NCBI GenBank assembly: GCA_018819105.1
Contig: JAHJQV010000019.1
Span: forward strand, 1 to 61,653
DNA: 61,653 nucleotides
Reading direction: 5' to 3'
From: Gammaproteobacteria bacterium
Lineage (GTDB): Bacteria > Pseudomonadota > Gammaproteobacteria > Xanthomonadales > Wenzhouxiangellaceae
Shown here: positions 16,705 to 26,031 of the stretch, piece by piece
Numbering within the stretch: position 1 is the stretch's first letter
How the letters are laid out: each line of letters starts with the position of its first letter
Translations under genes and position numbers: made by a program
The notes under the pieces: generated by a model
Database searches by the model: none
Told to the model about the DNA's origin: nothing
The model's input: only the letters and a program-made list of their open reading frames with translations

Positions 16705-17226
16705 TCAACTCTCCAGCAGCCGAGTTGCTTGTCCGCGGCGTAGCCAGAGTAGCCCGAAGCCTGCGAGCAGCAGTGCCAGCAGATAAATTCCCGGTGCGTG
16801 CATGGTAGGTACGGCAGTGGCTGCCGGACCGACGCTGAAGTTGGTTTCAAACAGCAAAATCCGCTCGTCGGAAGGGTCTACTGGAAATACTGTGTTCTCT
16901 GGCGTTATGAAGGTGCGCAAGATGTAATCACCTTGTTCGAACGATCCGAGTGCGATTGGTGTTGTCTCAAATATTGGTACCGGACAAATCAGAATATCCC
17001 ATGGCAATCCGAGGTAAGACAATGTGACTTCAATGGTGTTGCCAGAGACGGTGGTTTGATGATTTATTGATTGGGGGTTTGGTACGATTTGGTCACAGGG
17101 TCCAGTCCTGTAGCCTATTTGAATCGGTGCGCCCGCAGTAAGCTTTGGCGGCAGCACAGGCGGGTCAATGGCCAGTGCCGCAGTTGCTGTGGCCAGCATG
17201 AGCATGGCAAGTATTGATTTCAGCAT
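16705..17226 (-). CDS. Secreted protein with C-terminal IPTL-like anchor
   Basis: A 173-residue exported protein of unknown function. The ATG at 17226 follows GAAGGG at good spacing and gives a clean signal peptide (MLKSILAMLMLATATAALA). The body is beta-rich with two cysteines (GPCDQI and LICPVP). The C-terminus has VPTM, a hydrophobic helix (IYLLALLLAGFGLLWL) and a basic RR cluster. That layout is the one seen in short C-terminal sorting tails such as IPTL-CTERM and PEP-CTERM proteins. Whether a cognate sortase-like enzyme exists cannot be judged here. The frame is open 69 bases further upstream but without a signal peptide. It converges with the second subtilase. Confidence 0.75.
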   Translation of the reverse strand: MLKSILAMLMLATATAALAIDPPVLPPKLTAGAPIQIGYRTGPCDQIVPNPQSINHQTTVSGNTIEVTLSYLGLPWDILICPVPIFETTPIALGSFEQGDYILRTFITPENTVFPVDPSDERILLFETNFSVGPAATAVPTMHAPGIYLLALLLAGFGLLWLRRGQATRLLES

Positions 17227-17715
17227 GTTTTTCCCTTCACATGTACATTCAATAGTAATCCTCTCAATAGCATCCAATCTTACTCCTGTCAACAATAATC
17301 GCTCTCCTCTCGCCCATTAGAGATTATGCGTCAGAGGTAGTCACTTGTTAGCAGCTGGTATGGACTTAGCAGCTGGTGTGTACAGCTGGATTGGGTATCG
17401 ACACACAGGAGGACTGTTTCGAGCTCATGTGGGCAAAGCCAGAATGTAGGCTGGATAAGCGCCAGCGCATCCGGCAATTCTCCGCATCTGTCCATGCTGC
17501 CGGATGCGCTAACGCTTATCCGGCCTACTTGCTGCCTGAACACAGTTGTCATACTGGCGCAGGCCGGTATCCAGTTTATTGGATTAACGTGGTGCAACCA
17601 TGTCACAACAGCCAATCGGAATAAGCCATCTGCCGGATGCGCTGCCGCTTATTCGCCCTACTTGCTGTAGCCCTAACGGACATACCCGCTGGCAATCCAG
17701 CGGGTAAAGCTTTGC
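17227..17715. repeat. Intergenic region with three enterobacterial-type REP repeats
   Basis: This 489-bp gene-free stretch carries three copies of a 31-bp palindromic unit: 17446-17476 (inverted), 17498-17528 and 17631-17661. The consensus is TGCCGGATGCGCT..CGCTTAT.C..CCTAC. This closely resembles the classic E. coli REP consensus as I know it. The first two face each other and can form a stem-loop. Between copies two and three is a fragment of another dispersed repeat (TCATACTGGCGCAGGCCGG, about 17550-17568), also seen near 30040-30170. Positions 17227-17440 show no gene. Confidence 0.8.
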
Positions 17716-19164
17716 TTACTGCGGCAAAGCCAGGTCCTTGAGCATGGCCTGCAAAAAGCGTGCTGCCTCGCCGCCGGTGCAGGCGCGGTGATCAAAGGTC
17801 AGCGACAGCGGGATGATGCGGTGTGCTTCAAATCCTCCCAGCACCGGCACGGCATCGTGACGCAGCTTGCCGGCGGCAACAATGCACACACAGGGTGGAT
17901 TGATGATCGGCGTGGCGTAGCGGCCGGCGAACACGCCGAAGTTGGACAGCATGATGGTGTAGTCCTTCAGGTCTTCCGGCGGAATGCTGCGGTCGCGTAC
18001 ATTGTCGCGCAGGCGGTTGATGCCCTGACGCAGCTCGGCGGCAGTAGCCTTGTGCACTCCGCGCAGCGCCGGCACGAACAGGCCGTCGGGCGTGTCCACG
18101 GCAATGCCCACGTCCATGCCCTTGTGGATCATGCGCACGTTGTCCTTGCCGTTGTACCAGGCATTCAGCCCCGGTTCGGTCTGGGCACCGGCCCACAGCG
18201 CGCGCAGCAGGCGAATGGTGATGTCCTGACCCGGTTGCCAGGCATGAATGTCGGCGTCGTCCATCAGCGTGGTGGCGACCACCTGGGCATGCGATTCGGA
18301 CATGATGCGCGCCATGGTTCGGCGGGTACCGCGGATCGGCTCCCATTCGCCCCTGGCCGGATGGTGCGATGTCTCAACCCCATACGGAGCAGGATCCTGG
18401 GACTGCACGCGCGCCTGATCCGGACTGGCGGTTGCGCCCAGCTGACCGGGTTCGCTGACTTTTGGTTCCGGTTCGTCTGCGCTGACTGGCGGCTGTTGTT
18501 CGGCTGCCAGCAGGTGAGGGTTTTCCGCCGCCGCCTTGATGTCTCTGGCGGTGACCACGCCATCGGCACCGCTGGGTTTGACCCGGCTGAGGTCAATTTT
18601 CAGCTTGCGTGCCAGCGCGCGCACGGCCGGGCTGACCTTGACGCCGCCGACGGTACTCAAGGCTTCCACCTGCACCCGGTCGGAGGTTTCCATGGCACCG
18701 ACCACGGTGCCGGTGTCGGCGCGCTCGTCTTCAGCATCATCGGCTTGTGTCTGTGCTGCGTCGTCAGCCGCTGAGCTGCTTGCAGCAGCAGACTGCGTGC
18801 TGCTGTCGCTGCTCTGCTCGGCATCACTGGATGTTGTTACAGCGTGCTGCGGATCAGCGGCAGCTGCAGTATCGATGGCTTCAGTGTGGGTGGCTGCAGT
18901 TTCGGCAGCGACATCTTCGGCGGTTTCGCCTGCCTCCAGAAACCCGACCAGCGGCTTGCCGGTGTCGATGATGTCGCCGGGTTGGCCATACAGCTTGCCG
19001 ATAACGGCGTTTTCCGGGCTGGGCACGTCGACCACGGCCTTGGCCGTTTCCATCGACACCATCGGCTGGTCAACCTTGACCTCATCGCCCTCGGCAACGT
19101 GCCACTCTACAATTTCGGCGTCCGGCAGGCCTTCACCCAGGTCCGGCAGATTAAAGATTTTCAT
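17716..19164 (-). CDS. Dihydrolipoamide acyltransferase (E2) of a 2-oxo acid dehydrogenase complex
   Basis: Core E2 subunit that transfers acyl groups from lipoyl-lysine to CoA, most likely for branched-chain 2-oxo acids given the paired E1 genes and the leucine-pathway genes nearby. The single lipoyl domain (1-75) has its lysine at K42 in METAKAV. A long Ala/Asp/Ser-rich linker follows, then a peripheral subunit-binding domain (VSPAVRALARKLKIDLSRVK) and the catalytic domain. The C-terminal motif reads DHRACTGGEA, whereas many E2s have DHRxxDG; the aspartate position is Thr here. At 482 residues it is typical. The start overlaps the E1 beta stop by four bases. No E3 gene is present. Confidence 0.9.
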   Translation of the reverse strand: MKIFNLPDLGEGLPDAEIVEWHVAEGDEVKVDQPMVSMETAKAVVDVPSPENAVIGKLYGQPGDIIDTGKPLVGFLEAGETAEDVAAETAATHTEAIDTAAAADPQHAVTTSSDAEQSSDSSTQSAAASSSAADDAAQTQADDAEDERADTGTVVGAMETSDRVQVEALSTVGGVKVSPAVRALARKLKIDLSRVKPSGADGVVTARDIKAAAENPHLLAAEQQPPVSADEPEPKVSEPGQLGATASPDQARVQSQDPAPYGVETSHHPARGEWEPIRGTRRTMARIMSESHAQVVATTLMDDADIHAWQPGQDITIRLLRALWAGAQTEPGLNAWYNGKDNVRMIHKGMDVGIAVDTPDGLFVPALRGVHKATAAELRQGINRLRDNVRDRSIPPEDLKDYTIMLSNFGVFAGRYATPIINPPCVCIVAAGKLRHDAVPVLGGFEAHRIIPLSLTFDHRACTGGEAARFLQAMLKDLALPQ

Positions 19165-20141
19165 GAGACCTCCAGAACTTCATTGACCGCATTGAGGATG
19201 CGTTGCACGCTGGGCATGTATTGCATTTCCATCTTGTACAGTGGCATCACTGTGTCGTAACCGGCGACGCGTTTGACCGGTGCGTGCAGATGCCAAAGCC
19301 CGGCATCGGCCAGTTGCGCGGCGATTTCCGCGCCCATACCGCCAGTGCGCGCGGCTTCGTGGACAATCACACAGCGGCCGGTTTTGGCCACCGATTCGAT
19401 GATGGTTGCGGTGTCCAGCGGCTTGATCGTGGCCACATCAATGACCTCGGCGCTGATGCCCTGTTCGGCCAGTGCATCGGCCGCCTGCAACGTTTCCTTG
19501 ACCATTGCGCCCCAGGTCACCAGGGTGATGTCGCTGCCGTCGCGCAGCACATAGCAGACATCCAGCGGCAGCTCCTCGCCGTCGTCGGGCACTTCTTCCT
19601 TGTACTGGCGATAGATGCGCTTGGGTTCCAGAAACACCACCGGATCGGGATCACGGATCGCCGCCAGCAGCAGCCCGTAGGCACGTAGCGGCGAGGACGG
19701 GATCACCACGCGCAGGCCCGGGATGTGGGCAAACAGCGTTTCCGTGCTTTCGGAATGGTGTTCCGGGGCATGGATGCCACCACCGAACGGTGCCCGCAGC
19801 ACCATCGGGCAGTGCAGCCGGCCGCGGGTGCGGTGACGCATGCGCGCGGCATGGCAGACCATGTGGTCAATCATCGGATAGATGAAGCCCATGAACTGGG
19901 CTTCCGCCACCGGCTTCATGCCCTGCGCGGCCATGCCGATGGACATGCCGGCGATCATCACCTCGGCCAGTGGTGTGTCGATCACGCGCTGGTCGCCGAA
20001 GCGCTGCTGCAGGCCGTTGGTGGCGCGAAACACGCCGCCATTGATGCCGACATCCTCTCCCAGCACGACCACCGAGTCATCGTGCTCCAGTTCCCAGGCC
20101 AGCGCCTGGGTTACGGCTTCTACCAAAGTCAGATTGGCCAT
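19161..20141 (-). CDS. 2-oxo acid dehydrogenase E1 beta subunit (branched-chain type)
   Basis: The beta half of the heterotetrameric thiamine-diphosphate E1 decarboxylase. It is 326 residues, normal for BkdA2/PdhB proteins. Family landmarks include LGEDVGINGGVFRATNGLQQRFG near the N-terminus, FMGFIYPMIDHM, GGGIHAPEHHSE and EVIDVATIKPLDTATI. It lies between E1 alpha and E2, sharing a single base with E1 alpha and overlapping E2 by four bases, so all three are translated from one message. The substrate could be pyruvate or branched-chain 2-oxo acids. Leucine dehydrogenase and isovaleryl-CoA dehydrogenase in the same window favour the latter. Confidence 0.9.
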   Translation of the reverse strand: MANLTLVEAVTQALAWELEHDDSVVVLGEDVGINGGVFRATNGLQQRFGDQRVIDTPLAEVMIAGMSIGMAAQGMKPVAEAQFMGFIYPMIDHMVCHAARMRHRTRGRLHCPMVLRAPFGGGIHAPEHHSESTETLFAHIPGLRVVIPSSPLRAYGLLLAAIRDPDPVVFLEPKRIYRQYKEEVPDDGEELPLDVCYVLRDGSDITLVTWGAMVKETLQAADALAEQGISAEVIDVATIKPLDTATIIESVAKTGRCVIVHEAARTGGMGAEIAAQLADAGLWHLHAPVKRVAGYDTVMPLYKMEMQYMPSVQRILNAVNEVLEVS

Positions 20142-21235
20142 CAGTGGTGTCCCTCCGGTTGTGCCGGCAGCTCTTTCAGAGCCTGCTCCCGCTGTGCCTG
20201 CAGATCATGCGGCAATTCGGCAAACATGTAATCGAACATGCTCTCGTTGCCGGGATAGCCCAAAGCCAGGTACTCCTCCACTGCGGCATTGACCTGTTCC
20301 ACGCAATCGGCTTCCAGCGCCTGCTGCTGCTCATCGTCCCAGACGCCGGAGCTTTCCAGCCAGCTGCGCAAGCGCAGCAGCGGTTCCCGCGCCCAGGCCT
20401 GATCGACTTCCTCGTTGTCGCGGTAGCGGCGGGCGTCGTCGGCGGTGGTGTGATCGCTGAGGCGGTAGGTGATCATTTCGATGACCGAGGCACCAAGACC
20501 GTTGCGGGCCCGATCCAGCGCCTTTTCCATGGCCCAGTGGCAGGCAACAATGTCGTTGCCGTCGACCTGAATGCTGGGCAGGCCGCCGGCAATGCCTTTC
20601 TGCGCCAGCGTCTGTGCGGTGTTCTGCTTGCTGCGTGGCACCGAGATCGCCCACTGGTTGTTCATGATGATCAGCACCAGCGGCAGTTTCCACGCGCTGG
20701 CGGCATTGATCGCCTCGAGAAAATCGCCTTTGGAGCTGCCGCCGTCGCCGACCACGCTCACTGCCACACGCTTTTCATTGCGCAGCTTGTAAGCCATGGC
20801 TGCGCCGGCCGCATGCAGGCACTGGGTGGCAATCGGCACGCACCAGGCAAAATCGTGCTGCGGGCCGGAAAAGTCGTTGCCACGCTCATCACCGCCCCAG
20901 TAGGCGAGAATCTCCGACATCTTCACACCGCGATACAGCTGCGCACCGTACTCGCGGTACATGGGGGCGAAGCAGTCTTCTTCGCGCATGGTGGCACCAA
21001 TCGCCACCTGCGCGGCCTCATGCCCCAGACACGAGGCATAGGTGCCCAGCTTGCCGGTACGCTGCAGCGCAATCGCCTTCTTGTCGAAGGTGCGGGTCAG
21101 CGTCATCAGCTTGTAGTAGTCGACCAGTTTGTCAAATTCGCGGGCGATCGCCGGCTGGTTGTTGCCGACCAGATTGCCGGCGGGGTCGAGAAACTGGTAG
21201 TGGTTGATGTTGAAAGCGGCAACGTTGGATGACAT
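20141..21235 (-). CDS. 2-oxo acid dehydrogenase E1 alpha subunit (branched-chain type)
   Basis: The alpha half of the E1 component, carrying most of the thiamine-diphosphate site. The ThDP motif is visible as [20 protein letters not shown] and, after a normal gap, IMNNQWAIS. The conserved phosphorylation-loop-like segment [16 protein letters not shown] is also present. It is 364 residues. ATG 21235 follows GAGGACA at good spacing and is the first gene of the leftward operon E1 alpha - E1 beta - E2. The upstream 21236-21478 region, shared with the divergent dioxygenase gene, has no recognisable operator. Confidence 0.9.
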   Translation of the reverse strand: MSSNVAAFNINHYQFLDPAGNLVGNNQPAIAREFDKLVDYYKLMTLTRTFDKKAIALQRTGKLGTYASCLGHEAAQVAIGATMREEDCFAPMYREYGAQLYRGVKMSEILAYWGGDERGNDFSGPQHDFAWCVPIATQCLHAAGAAMAYKLRNEKRVAVSVVGDGGSSKGDFLEAINAASAWKLPLVLIIMNNQWAISVPRSKQNTAQTLAQKGIAGGLPSIQVDGNDIVACHWAMEKALDRARNGLGASVIEMITYRLSDHTTADDARRYRDNEEVDQAWAREPLLRLRSWLESSGVWDDEQQQALEADCVEQVNAAVEEYLALGYPGNESMFDYMFAELPHDLQAQREQALKELPAQPEGHH

Positions 21236-21493
21236 GCCTGTCCTCTGCGGTTAGTGAAAAGAAACTGTGTCGACTGGCCCGGCAGCGGACCTCGTGCTGG
21301 CGGCTGGCTGGCACGGTCTGTGGACGCGCACCGCGCGCCTGCAACGGCCATGAATCAGCCGTCCATTATAACGGTTTTGAGTGAAGTTTTTGGCAATCCG
21401 CTGCCGCTGCCGCAGGGTCGCCGGCGGGCTGCTGTAGCCCGGCCTGCCGCCGTCGGGCTATCATACAGGGCTACTCTAATGGAACGCAGTCGC

Positions 21494-22363
21494 ATGAACA
21501 TCAGACCTCTCGAAGACGGTATTCACCGTGATCTGGGTGACCGCCTGACCTACGACGGATACCTGCGCCTGGATCGCATTCTCAATGCCCAGGAACCGCT
21601 CAGTGATCCACCCCACCATGATGAGATGCTGTTTCTGATCCAGCATCAGACCAGTGAGCTGTGGTTCAAGCTGATCATCCACGAGTTGACTGCAGCCATG
21701 CGCTTTCTCGCCGACGACAACACCGGCCCGGCGCTGAAGAACCTGGCGCGCGTCAAACACGTGCAGAAGCAGCTGTTCGAACAGTGGAGCGTGCTGTCCA
21801 CGCTGACGCCGACCGAATACGTGCAGTTTCGCAACGTACTCGGCCAGGCTTCCGGTTTTCAGTCGGTGCAGTACCGGCTGGTCGAGTTTCTGCTTGGCAA
21901 CAAGAACCGCGATCTGCTGGCCGTGTTCCGGCGCCATCCGCAGCAGCATGATCTGCTGCGCGATGCGCTGGAGGCACGCAGCCTGTACGACGAGTTTCTC
22001 GCTTTGCTGGAGCGGCGTGGGCATGCCATACCGGCATCGCAGTTGCAGCGTGATTTCAGCCAGCCCTACCAGGCCAGTGCCGAGGTGGTGCAGGCGCTGC
22101 ACGCCATCTATGCCGAACCCGGCGAGCACTGGACCGAGTACGAACTGGCCGAGCGGCTGGTCGACGTCGAGGAATCGTTCCAGCTGTGGCGATTCCGGCA
22201 CATGAAAACGGTGGAGCGCATCATCGGCTACAAGCATGGCACCGGCGGCTCGAGTGGCGTCGGCTTTCTCAAGCAGGCGCTGGATCTGACTTTCTTCCCG
22301 GAACTGTGGCAGGTGCGCACCGAGATCGGCGGTGAGCAGAGCTGTCCGTTTGGGCATGGATGA
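21494..22363 (+). CDS. kynA: Tryptophan 2,3-dioxygenase
   Basis: A haem enzyme that opens the indole ring of L-tryptophan to N-formylkynurenine, the first step of the kynurenine route. The family signatures [20 protein letters not shown] near the N-terminus and [17 protein letters not shown] near the C-terminus are both complete, and the haem-proximal histidine region around [11 protein letters not shown] is present. ATG 21494 gives 289 residues, the standard bacterial length, with GGAACG seven bases upstream. An in-frame ATG at 21479 would add five residues. The frame is open back to 21254, but that part is not family-like. It stands alone and is divergent from the E1/E2 operon; no other kynurenine gene is in the window. 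Confidence 0.95.
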   Translation: MNIRPLEDGIHRDLGDRLTYDGYLRLDRILNAQEPLSDPPHHDEMLFLIQHQTSELWFKLIIHELTAAMRFLADDNTGPALKNLARVKHVQKQLFEQWSVLSTLTPTEYVQFRNVLGQASGFQSVQYRLVEFLLGNKNRDLLAVFRRHPQQHDLLRDALEARSLYDEFLALLERRGHAIPASQLQRDFSQPYQASAEVVQALHAIYAEPGEHWTEYELAERLVDVEESFQLWRFRHMKTVERIIGYKHGTGGSSGVGFLKQALDLTFFPELWQVRTEIGGEQSCPFGHG

Positions 22364-22389
22364 GCTGATTAAAACAGGTCAATCTGCAG

Positions 22390-22659
22390 TTACTAATACC
22401 TGCACAAGTATTGCCACATTCAGCTTGTCTCACGGCGTGTGTGGCAAGGCGTCGCTACGCAGCTGTAGCCAGGACTACTGCAAGCAGCGAGAACGCAGTC
22501 CACGCGCGCCGTGAGGCAAGCCCTCCGGGGGGCTATGGACGCATCCGCCTGCGGTGTTAAAGCGGCTCGACGTAGAATGACTATGCCTTCGCCACTTTGC
22601 CTGGCAGGCGAATCCGTCCATGGTCCTGAGTGAGGCGATACTTGTGCAGGTATTAGTAA
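22390..22659. mobile_element. MITE-like element with 26-bp terminal inverted repeats
   Basis: Positions 22390-22415 (starting TTACTAATACCTGCACAAG) and 22634-22659 are inverted copies, identical at 25 of 26 positions. The 270-bp unit they enclose has no credible gene and several short GC-rich hairpins. It lies between kynA and envC in a 460-bp gene-free gap. The structure fits a miniature inverted-repeat transposable element. I could not identify a target-site duplication: flanks are CTGCAG on the left and AGGATT on the right. The remaining gap (22364-22389 and 22660-22823) shows nothing clear. Confidence 0.65.
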
Positions 22660-22823
22660 AGGATTTACTGGATTTACAGGATTAAGAAAATGGAGGCTGT
22701 GGGCGGGTGAAAGTGATCGACGGATTGCTGCATGCTGCACGATGAAAACAATCACGCCTATTGCTTGTCTTGTATCGTTAGCTTAAGCAGGTGGTCGATC
22801 GTGTCCACAGCACTTTTGTAGCA

Positions 22824-24002
22824 TTATTGACGCAACCAGCCCTTGGGATTGATCGCCTGTTCGCCCTGTCGCAGCTCGAAGTAGACGCCACTGCGCAGGT
22901 CAGCGCCGAAGTCGGACCCGGTCACGGCGATCTGCTGGCCTTGGTCCACCCAGTTGCCGACCTCATGCAGCAGTCTGGCATTGTTGCCGTAAAGGCTCAT
23001 GTAGTCGTCACCGTGATCAAGAATCATCAGCCAGCCATAGCCGCGTAACCAGTCGGCAAACACCACCCTGCCACGCGCCACCGCCTGCACCGGCAGACCG
23101 GCTGCAGTGCTGATGAACACACCGGTGCTGCGCGTGCCAGCCTGGCGCTGATCGCCATAGGCCATGCTGATGCGTCGGGCCGCTGGCTCAATGGCTACCG
23201 GCCACGGCAACTGGCCGCGCAGGCTGTTGAATGCCACCGCCATGAGCTGCTCCGGGATGTCTGCAAACACATCGCGCAGACTGGCCAGCAATGCTTCCAG
23301 CTGCTGCTGGTTCTGTTGCAATTCGTGCATCTGCAGATCGATGTCATCGAGTTGATGGCGAATGGCATCGCGCAGACTGCGTCCGGTGGCCAGTTGCTGC
23401 TGCAGACCATCCAGCACCTGCTGCTGTTCCGCCGCCTGCGCCGACAGTGCCGTTTCCTGCTGCTGCATGCGCTGCCGGGTGTCCTGCAGGGTCTGATACT
23501 GGCGATCGATCGCGCTGATGATGTCGGCGCGCTGGTCCGCCAGATAACCATGGTAGGCCAGCAGGCGGCTGCTGCTGGCGGGATCCTGCTGATTGAGCAG
23601 CAGTTTCAGCCGTGAGTGATTGCCATTGACATAGGCATTGACCACCTGCTGTGCCAGTTGCTGGCGTTGCTGCTGCAATGCGTCCGACTGCTGCTGCGCT
23701 TGTGTCCGCAAGCCCTGCAGGCTCTGTTGCAGGCGCTGTTGCTCTGCCTCGATGCCCTGCAATGCCTTCTCGATCAGGCGAATGCTGGCGGCGTTGTCGG
23801 CCAGTTCTGTCTGCAGTTTCTCCAGGCTGGCGTTTTGTTCGACCCGGTTTGCCTGCAGGGTCTGCAACTGCGCCGTGATGGCTTGCAGCTGTTGCTCCAG
23901 CTGTTGCTCGTCTGCGCCGGTTTGCGACCACAGCGGCGGTGACATCAGCGATGCAGCAAGCCAGAACAGCATGGCGTTGGAGAGACCCCCGCTGTGGCGC
24001 AT
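22824..24002 (-). CDS. envC: EnvC-like murein hydrolase activator
   Basis: A periplasmic activator of the division amidases AmiA/AmiB. A signal peptide (SNAMLFWLAASLMSPPLWSQ) is followed by a long Gln/Leu-rich coiled coil (about 28-250) and a C-terminal LytM/M23 domain. The domain is catalytically degenerate, as in EnvC: the first zinc-site motif reads RSTGVFIST without the usual His, the Y-x-H site is YGNN, and the final H-x-H site is RSGVYFEL. At 392 residues it is close to E. coli EnvC (419). Its ATG shares one base with the gpmI stop (TAATG), the common gpmI-envC arrangement. Confidence 0.92.
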   Translation of the reverse strand: MRHSGGLSNAMLFWLAASLMSPPLWSQTGADEQQLEQQLQAITAQLQTLQANRVEQNASLEKLQTELADNAASIRLIEKALQGIEAEQQRLQQSLQGLRTQAQQQSDALQQQRQQLAQQVVNAYVNGNHSRLKLLLNQQDPASSSRLLAYHGYLADQRADIISAIDRQYQTLQDTRQRMQQQETALSAQAAEQQQVLDGLQQQLATGRSLRDAIRHQLDDIDLQMHELQQNQQQLEALLASLRDVFADIPEQLMAVAFNSLRGQLPWPVAIEPAARRISMAYGDQRQAGTRSTGVFISTAAGLPVQAVARGRVVFADWLRGYGWLMILDHGDDYMSLYGNNARLLHEVGNWVDQGQQIAVTGSDFGADLRSGVYFELRQGEQAINPKGWLRQ

Positions 24003-25594
24003 TACGGAATGCTGGCTTGTCTGACAGCCGATTCAGCTGCCGGACGCCGGGCGCTGGCAATCAGGCTGTGACCGGTCATGGCTGCAGGTTGCGACAGTCC
24101 CAGCAATGCCAGCATGGTGGGAGCCACGTCGCACAATGCACCATCGCGCAAGTGCAGCGACTGTGGTCCGACATAAACCAGCGGCACCGGATTGACGGTG
24201 TGCGAGGTGTAGGCCTGGTCGTCAACCGCAGATTGCATCTGTTCGATGTTGCCATGGTCGGCGGTAACCAGCAGCTGCCCGCCGCTTGCAGCGATTGCCT
24301 GCAGCACATCTCCGAGCAGCCGATCCACCGTGGCCACAGCCTGCAGCGCCGCCGTAAAATTGCCGGTGTGGCCAACCATGTCCGGGTTGGCGATGTTGCA
24401 CACGATGACGTCGTAGTGGCCATCTTGAATGGCGGTGGTCAGTTCGCGGCCCACTTCCGCGGCACTCATTTCCGGCTGCAGGTCGTAGGTGCGCACCTTG
24501 GGTGATGGCACCAGAATGCGGTCCTCGCCGGCAAACGGCTGATCGCTGCCACCATTGAAAAAGAATGTAACGTGTGCGTATTTCTCGGTTTCGGCCAGGC
24601 GCAATTGGCGCAGGCCGGCCTTGGCGATGACCTCACCGAACAGATCCTGCAGCTGCTGCGGTGGAAACAGCACCAGTGCCGGCAGGTCCTCGCGATAGCT
24701 GGTGAAGGTGACCAGCCGGGTCAGTTGCGGCTGTGGCTGGCAGCAATGGCTGAAGCCCGGTTCGGCCAGCGCGCTGCTGAGTTGGCGCATGCGATCGCCG
24801 CGAAAATTGCAGCACAGCACCAGATCACCGTCGTGGACGCGACAGCCGTCAGCAATCAGCGTTGGGGTGATGAACTCATCGCTTTCATCGCAGGCATAGG
24901 CCTGTTCGATGGCCACGCTGCCACTGTCGCTGCGCCGCGCGGACTGCGCCATGACCATGGCCTGCCAGGCCTGTTCGGTACGTTCCCAGCGCTGGTCGCG
25001 ATCCATGGCATAAAAGCGGCCGCTGACGCTGGCCAGCGTTGCGTGATCGAGTTGCGCCAGAGTCTGTTCGAGTTTGTGCATGGATGGCAGCGCCGAGCGG
25101 GGCGGGCAATCGCGGCCATCGGTGATGGCATGCACGGCGATCTGCTGCGCACCAAGCTGCTGCAGTTGCGGCAACAGCGCCAGCAGCTGGTCTTCGTGGC
25201 TGTGCACGCCGCCGGGCGACAACAGGCCGATCACATGCACGGTGCCCTGCTGGCTGCTGCAGTCGCTGATGGCCCGCTGCAGTTCGCGGTGGCGCAGCAA
25301 CTCGCCATCGTGCAGAGCCTGGCTGATGCGTTGCAACTCCTGCATCACCACGCGCCCGGCACCGATGTTGAAGTGACCCACCTCGGAGTTGCCCATCTGA
25401 CCGTCGGGCAGGCCGACCGCCGCACCGGAGGTGCGCAGCAGACTGTGCGGTGCGGTGGCCAGCAGGCGATCCCAGTTTGGCGTCTCGCCCTGACTGATGG
25501 CATTGTCAGTGGCAGCTTCGCGCCAGCCCCAGCCATCCAGAATCAGCAGTACCAGCGGGCCGTGTGCGGCAGCAGTAGGGAGCTCAGCAGACAT
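24002..25594 (-). CDS. gpmI: Cofactor-independent phosphoglycerate mutase
   Basis: An Mn-dependent glycolytic enzyme interconverting 3- and 2-phosphoglycerate without 2,3-bisphosphoglycerate. The alkaline-phosphatase-like fold is marked by the metal-binding Asp in LILDGWGWRE and the phosphorylated serine S70 in GQMGNSEVGH. Further metal motifs CNIANPDMVGHTGN and VTADHGNIEQM are intact. It is 530 residues, slightly above the usual 510-515. It is transcribed leftwards with envC and divergent from hslR, 62 bp away. Confidence 0.96.
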   Translation of the reverse strand: MSAELPTAAAHGPLVLLILDGWGWREAATDNAISQGETPNWDRLLATAPHSLLRTSGAAVGLPDGQMGNSEVGHFNIGAGRVVMQELQRISQALHDGELLRHRELQRAISDCSSQQGTVHVIGLLSPGGVHSHEDQLLALLPQLQQLGAQQIAVHAITDGRDCPPRSALPSMHKLEQTLAQLDHATLASVSGRFYAMDRDQRWERTEQAWQAMVMAQSARRSDSGSVAIEQAYACDESDEFITPTLIADGCRVHDGDLVLCCNFRGDRMRQLSSALAEPGFSHCCQPQPQLTRLVTFTSYREDLPALVLFPPQQLQDLFGEVIAKAGLRQLRLAETEKYAHVTFFFNGGSDQPFAGEDRILVPSPKVRTYDLQPEMSAAEVGRELTTAIQDGHYDVIVCNIANPDMVGHTGNFTAALQAVATVDRLLGDVLQAIAASGGQLLVTADHGNIEQMQSAVDDQAYTSHTVNPVPLVYVGPQSLHLRDGALCDVAPTMLALLGLSQPAAMTGHSLIASARRPAAESAVRQASIP

Positions 25595-25656
25595 GGTTGA
25601 ATCCGGGTTGGGTCAGCGGCGGGCAAGTCATGACGTAATTATATACACTCAACAAC

Positions 25657-26031
25657 ATGAGTTCGATTCGACTGGACAAATGGCTGTGGGCGGCGCGGTT
25701 TTTCAAAACCCGCACGCTGGCAAAGCAGGCCATCGATGCCGGCCATGTGCGTGCCGAGGACGGCAGCCGGCTGAAGCCGGCCAGCACACTCGGGCTGGGA
25801 CAAATCCTGCACATCAGCCGCGGTGAGCAGCGCATGGAAGTGGTGGTGGAACAGCTGTTTGATCGCCGCCAGAAAGCGGCGCTGGCGCAGCAGCTGTATC
25901 GCGAAACCGCCGACTCCATCACCCGTCGCGCGCTGCAGGCCAGGCAACAGGCCGAGCGGCCGCAGAAACGCCCGGACAAATACGCCAGACGCGAACTGGC
26001 CGCGATCAAGCGACGCGGGCAACTGCGCTAG
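25657..26031 (+). CDS. hslR: Hsp15-type S4 RNA-binding protein
   Basis: A 124-residue ribosome-associated heat-shock protein that rescues stalled 50S subunits carrying nascent chains in E. coli. The S4 domain spans about residues 1-60 (IRLDKWLWAARFFKTRTLAKQAI, then GHVRAEDG). The C-terminal half is basic and helical with RETADSITRRALQ and a KRPDKYARRELAAIKR tail, both typical of HslR. The ATG at 25657 starts the conserved motif directly, with no obvious Shine-Dalgarno. It is monocistronic, with gpmI divergent and a convergent membrane-protein gene beyond. Confidence 0.93.
   Translation: MSSIRLDKWLWAARFFKTRTLAKQAIDAGHVRAEDGSRLKPASTLGLGQILHISRGEQRMEVVVEQLFDRRQKAALAQQLYRETADSITRRALQARQQAERPQKRPDKYARRELAAIKRRGQLR

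Noticed and set aside
22390..22659. Small RNA gene as the explanation for the inverted repeat element
   Set aside because: The inverted repeats are at the ends of a 270-bp unit with no promoter or terminator visible. A transposable element explains this better, though transcription was not excluded.
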